A DNA stretch of 64,000 nucleotides, taken from the NCBI GenBank assembly GCA_963823515.1, contig CAWGMB010000001.1, positions 175,913 to 239,912 on the forward strand, given 5' to 3'. Below are positions 62,892 to 64,000 of the stretch, in pieces (positions within the stretch are counted from its first letter, which is position 1; every line of letters starts with the position of its first letter). The position numbers were made by a program, and so were the translations under genes. This DNA comes from Miltoncostaea sp963823515. Its GTDB lineage: Bacteria; Actinomycetota; Thermoleophilia; Miltoncostaeales; Miltoncostaeaceae. The notes under the pieces are model-generated. The model was not told the origin of the DNA, did not search any database, and saw only the letters and a list, made by a program, of their open reading frames with translations.

Positions 62892-64000
62892 ATGACGCCT
62901 CCCGGCCGCATCGTCATCTGCGGGGCCGGCGTGATCGGGGCGTCGGTGGCCTACTTCCTCAGCCTGCGCGGGGAGCGGCCGCTCATCGTGGACCGCGCGC
63001 GCCCCGCCGCCGCCGCGTCGGGGAGGGCCGCGGGCTTCCTCGCGCTCGATTGGAACGCCGGGACGCCCCTCGACGCGCTCGCGCGGGCGAGCTTCGGCCT
63101 GCACCGCGAGCTCGCGGCCGCGCTCGGCGCCGAGCGGCTCGGCCACCGGCCGATGGACGCCCTCATGACCGCGGCCGCCGACGAGGGCGACCTCGAGCGC
63201 TACCGGGGCCTCCCCAACCCGGGCTGGCTCGACGGCAACGTGGTCGCCCACGAGGTCATCGGCAGCGCCGGGACGACCGCCCAGGTGAACCCGCTCCAGT
63301 TCACCCGGGCCCTCGTCGAGGAGGCGATCGAGCGGGGGGCGACGCTCGCCACGGGGGTCGTCGACGGGCTCACGTCCGGGGGGCCGGAGGGCGCGGTGAG
63401 CGGCGTGTCGATCGACGGCGTCCACCACCCGGCCGACGTTGTCGTGCTGGCCCTCGGCCCGTGGACGAGCCAGGCCCAGCGCTGGCTGGCGCTGCCCCAG
63501 GTGTTCGGCACCAGGAGCGCCAGCATCGTCCTCGGCGCCGAGGTCCCCGCCCAGGCGGTCTTCAGCGAGTTCGTCGGCCGCGACCGGCAGCGGAGCACCG
63601 TCGAGATGTACCCCCGCCCCGGCGGCCAGGTCTACGTCGCCGGCCATCCCGAGCACGGCACGCTTCCCGACGACCCCGACGAGATCGTCCCGGGCGAGGT
63701 GGCCTGCCGGGAGCTCCACCGCATGGCCGGGGTGCACTCGAGCGTCCTCCGCGAGGCCGAGATCGTGAGCCGCTCGGCCTGCTACCGGCCGCTCACGGTG
63801 GACGGGGTCCCCCTGATCGGTCCGGTCCCCGGCGCCGCCGGCGCCTTCCTCGCGACGGGGCACGCGTCGTGGGGGATCCTGAACGCGCCCGCGACGGGGC
63901 GGATGGTCGCCGAGATGATCCTCGACGGCGGCTCTCACTCGATCGACGCGGCGCCGTTCGCGCTCTCCGCCTTCCCGGCGGCCGCGTCTGAGACGGTCGC
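62892..64000 (+). CDS. FAD-dependent oxidoreductase (DAO family), cut by right edge
   Basis: An open frame from ATG 62892 to the window end (at least 369 residues). The N-terminal dinucleotide motif is RIVICGAGVIGASVAYFLS with LIVDRARPAAAASGRAAGF, placing it with D-amino-acid/glycine/sarcosine oxidases. VNPLQFTRALVEEAIERGA and DVVVLALGPWTSQAQRWL follow; the C-terminal FAD segment is RPLTVDGVPLIGPVPGAAGAF with LATGHASWGILNAPATG. Nearly complete; only a short tail is missing. Divergent from the glycosylase with a 58-bp spacer. Confidence 0.9.
   Translation, partial: MTPPGRIVICGAGVIGASVAYFLSLRGERPLIVDRARPAAAASGRAAGFLALDWNAGTPLDALARASFGLHRELAAALGAERLGHRPMDALMTAAADEGDLERYRGLPNPGWLDGNVVAHEVIGSAGTTAQVNPLQFTRALVEEAIERGATLATGVVDGLTSGGPEGAVSGVSIDGVHHPADVVVLALGPWTSQAQRWLALPQVFGTRSASIVLGAEVPAQAVFSEFVGRDRQRSTVEMYPRPGGQVYVAGHPEHGTLPDDPDEIVPGEVACRELHRMAGVHSSVLREAEIVSRSACYRPLTVDGVPLIGPVPGAAGAFLATGHASWGILNAPATGRMVAEMILDGGSHSIDAAPFALSAFPAAASETV

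Overview
The window is GC-rich DNA of actinobacterial type: GTG starts are frequent, genes are dense and often overlap by 4 nt, and several core proteins (SerRS, Tmk, DnaX-clamp-loader delta', PntAA/AB/B, ETF-QO) look actinobacterial. The mix of HtaA-like secreted proteins, virginiamycin-B-lyase repeats fused to a FecR-like domain next to CHASE2/HD-GYP, SbtA and DUF2461/DUF5069 proteins is what I would expect of a deep-branching actinobacterium (Thermoleophilia-like). This placement is inference; no rRNA is present.

Region A (1-11462) is an accessory island. It ends at a tRNA-Thr(CGU) gene whose 3' half is overlapped by a tyrosine integrase with an Xis-like domain and a divergent GntR repressor, so it looks like an integrated element whose far end lies outside the window. 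Its cargo is two convergent defence units separated by 18 bp. The plus-strand unit holds a DNA methylase (cut by the left edge), a protein with two GHKL ATPase domains and a histidine-kinase core, a receiver protein and a PIN nuclease, chained by 4-nt overlaps. The minus-strand unit holds a C5 methylase, McrB-like and McrC-like subunits and a Vsr endonuclease, resembling LlaJI-type restriction-modification.

Region B (11.5-30.4 kb) is core: a secreted protein, holB-tmk, an epimerase, a CpsB-like phosphatase, tRNA-Ala(CGC), the proton-translocating transhydrogenase operon, ETF-QO, a SpoIIE-type phosphatase, a gamma carbonic anhydrase-like protein, a lipoprotein cytochrome c, a STAS anti-anti-sigma factor, serS, a PfkB kinase and a CNNM/CorC protein.

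Region C (30.5-54.9 kb) holds an animal-type haem peroxidase, a large membrane hydrolase-like protein, a CPA2 antiporter and the SbtA bicarbonate transporter, a catabolic-looking cluster (nitroreductase, cysteine-less ALDH-like protein, unknown protein, YciI, DUF3237, CoA ligase, winged-helix regulator), TerC behind a yybP-ykoY riboswitch, an ArsR-controlled MMPL/DUF2892/AhpD/DUF302/TauE block, and assorted small genes.

Region D (54.9-64 kb) holds a streptogramin-lyase/FecR protein with CHASE2-HD-GYP, an M23 peptidase, pyruvate kinase, an AlkA-like glycosylase and a D-amino-acid-oxidase-type flavoprotein cut by the right edge.

At least a dozen genes, including housekeeping ones such as pntB, are split by single-base indels, mostly in short G/C runs. 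The pieces join perfectly at protein level, so I suspect sequence error in most cases; these genes are reported as single genes across the break.
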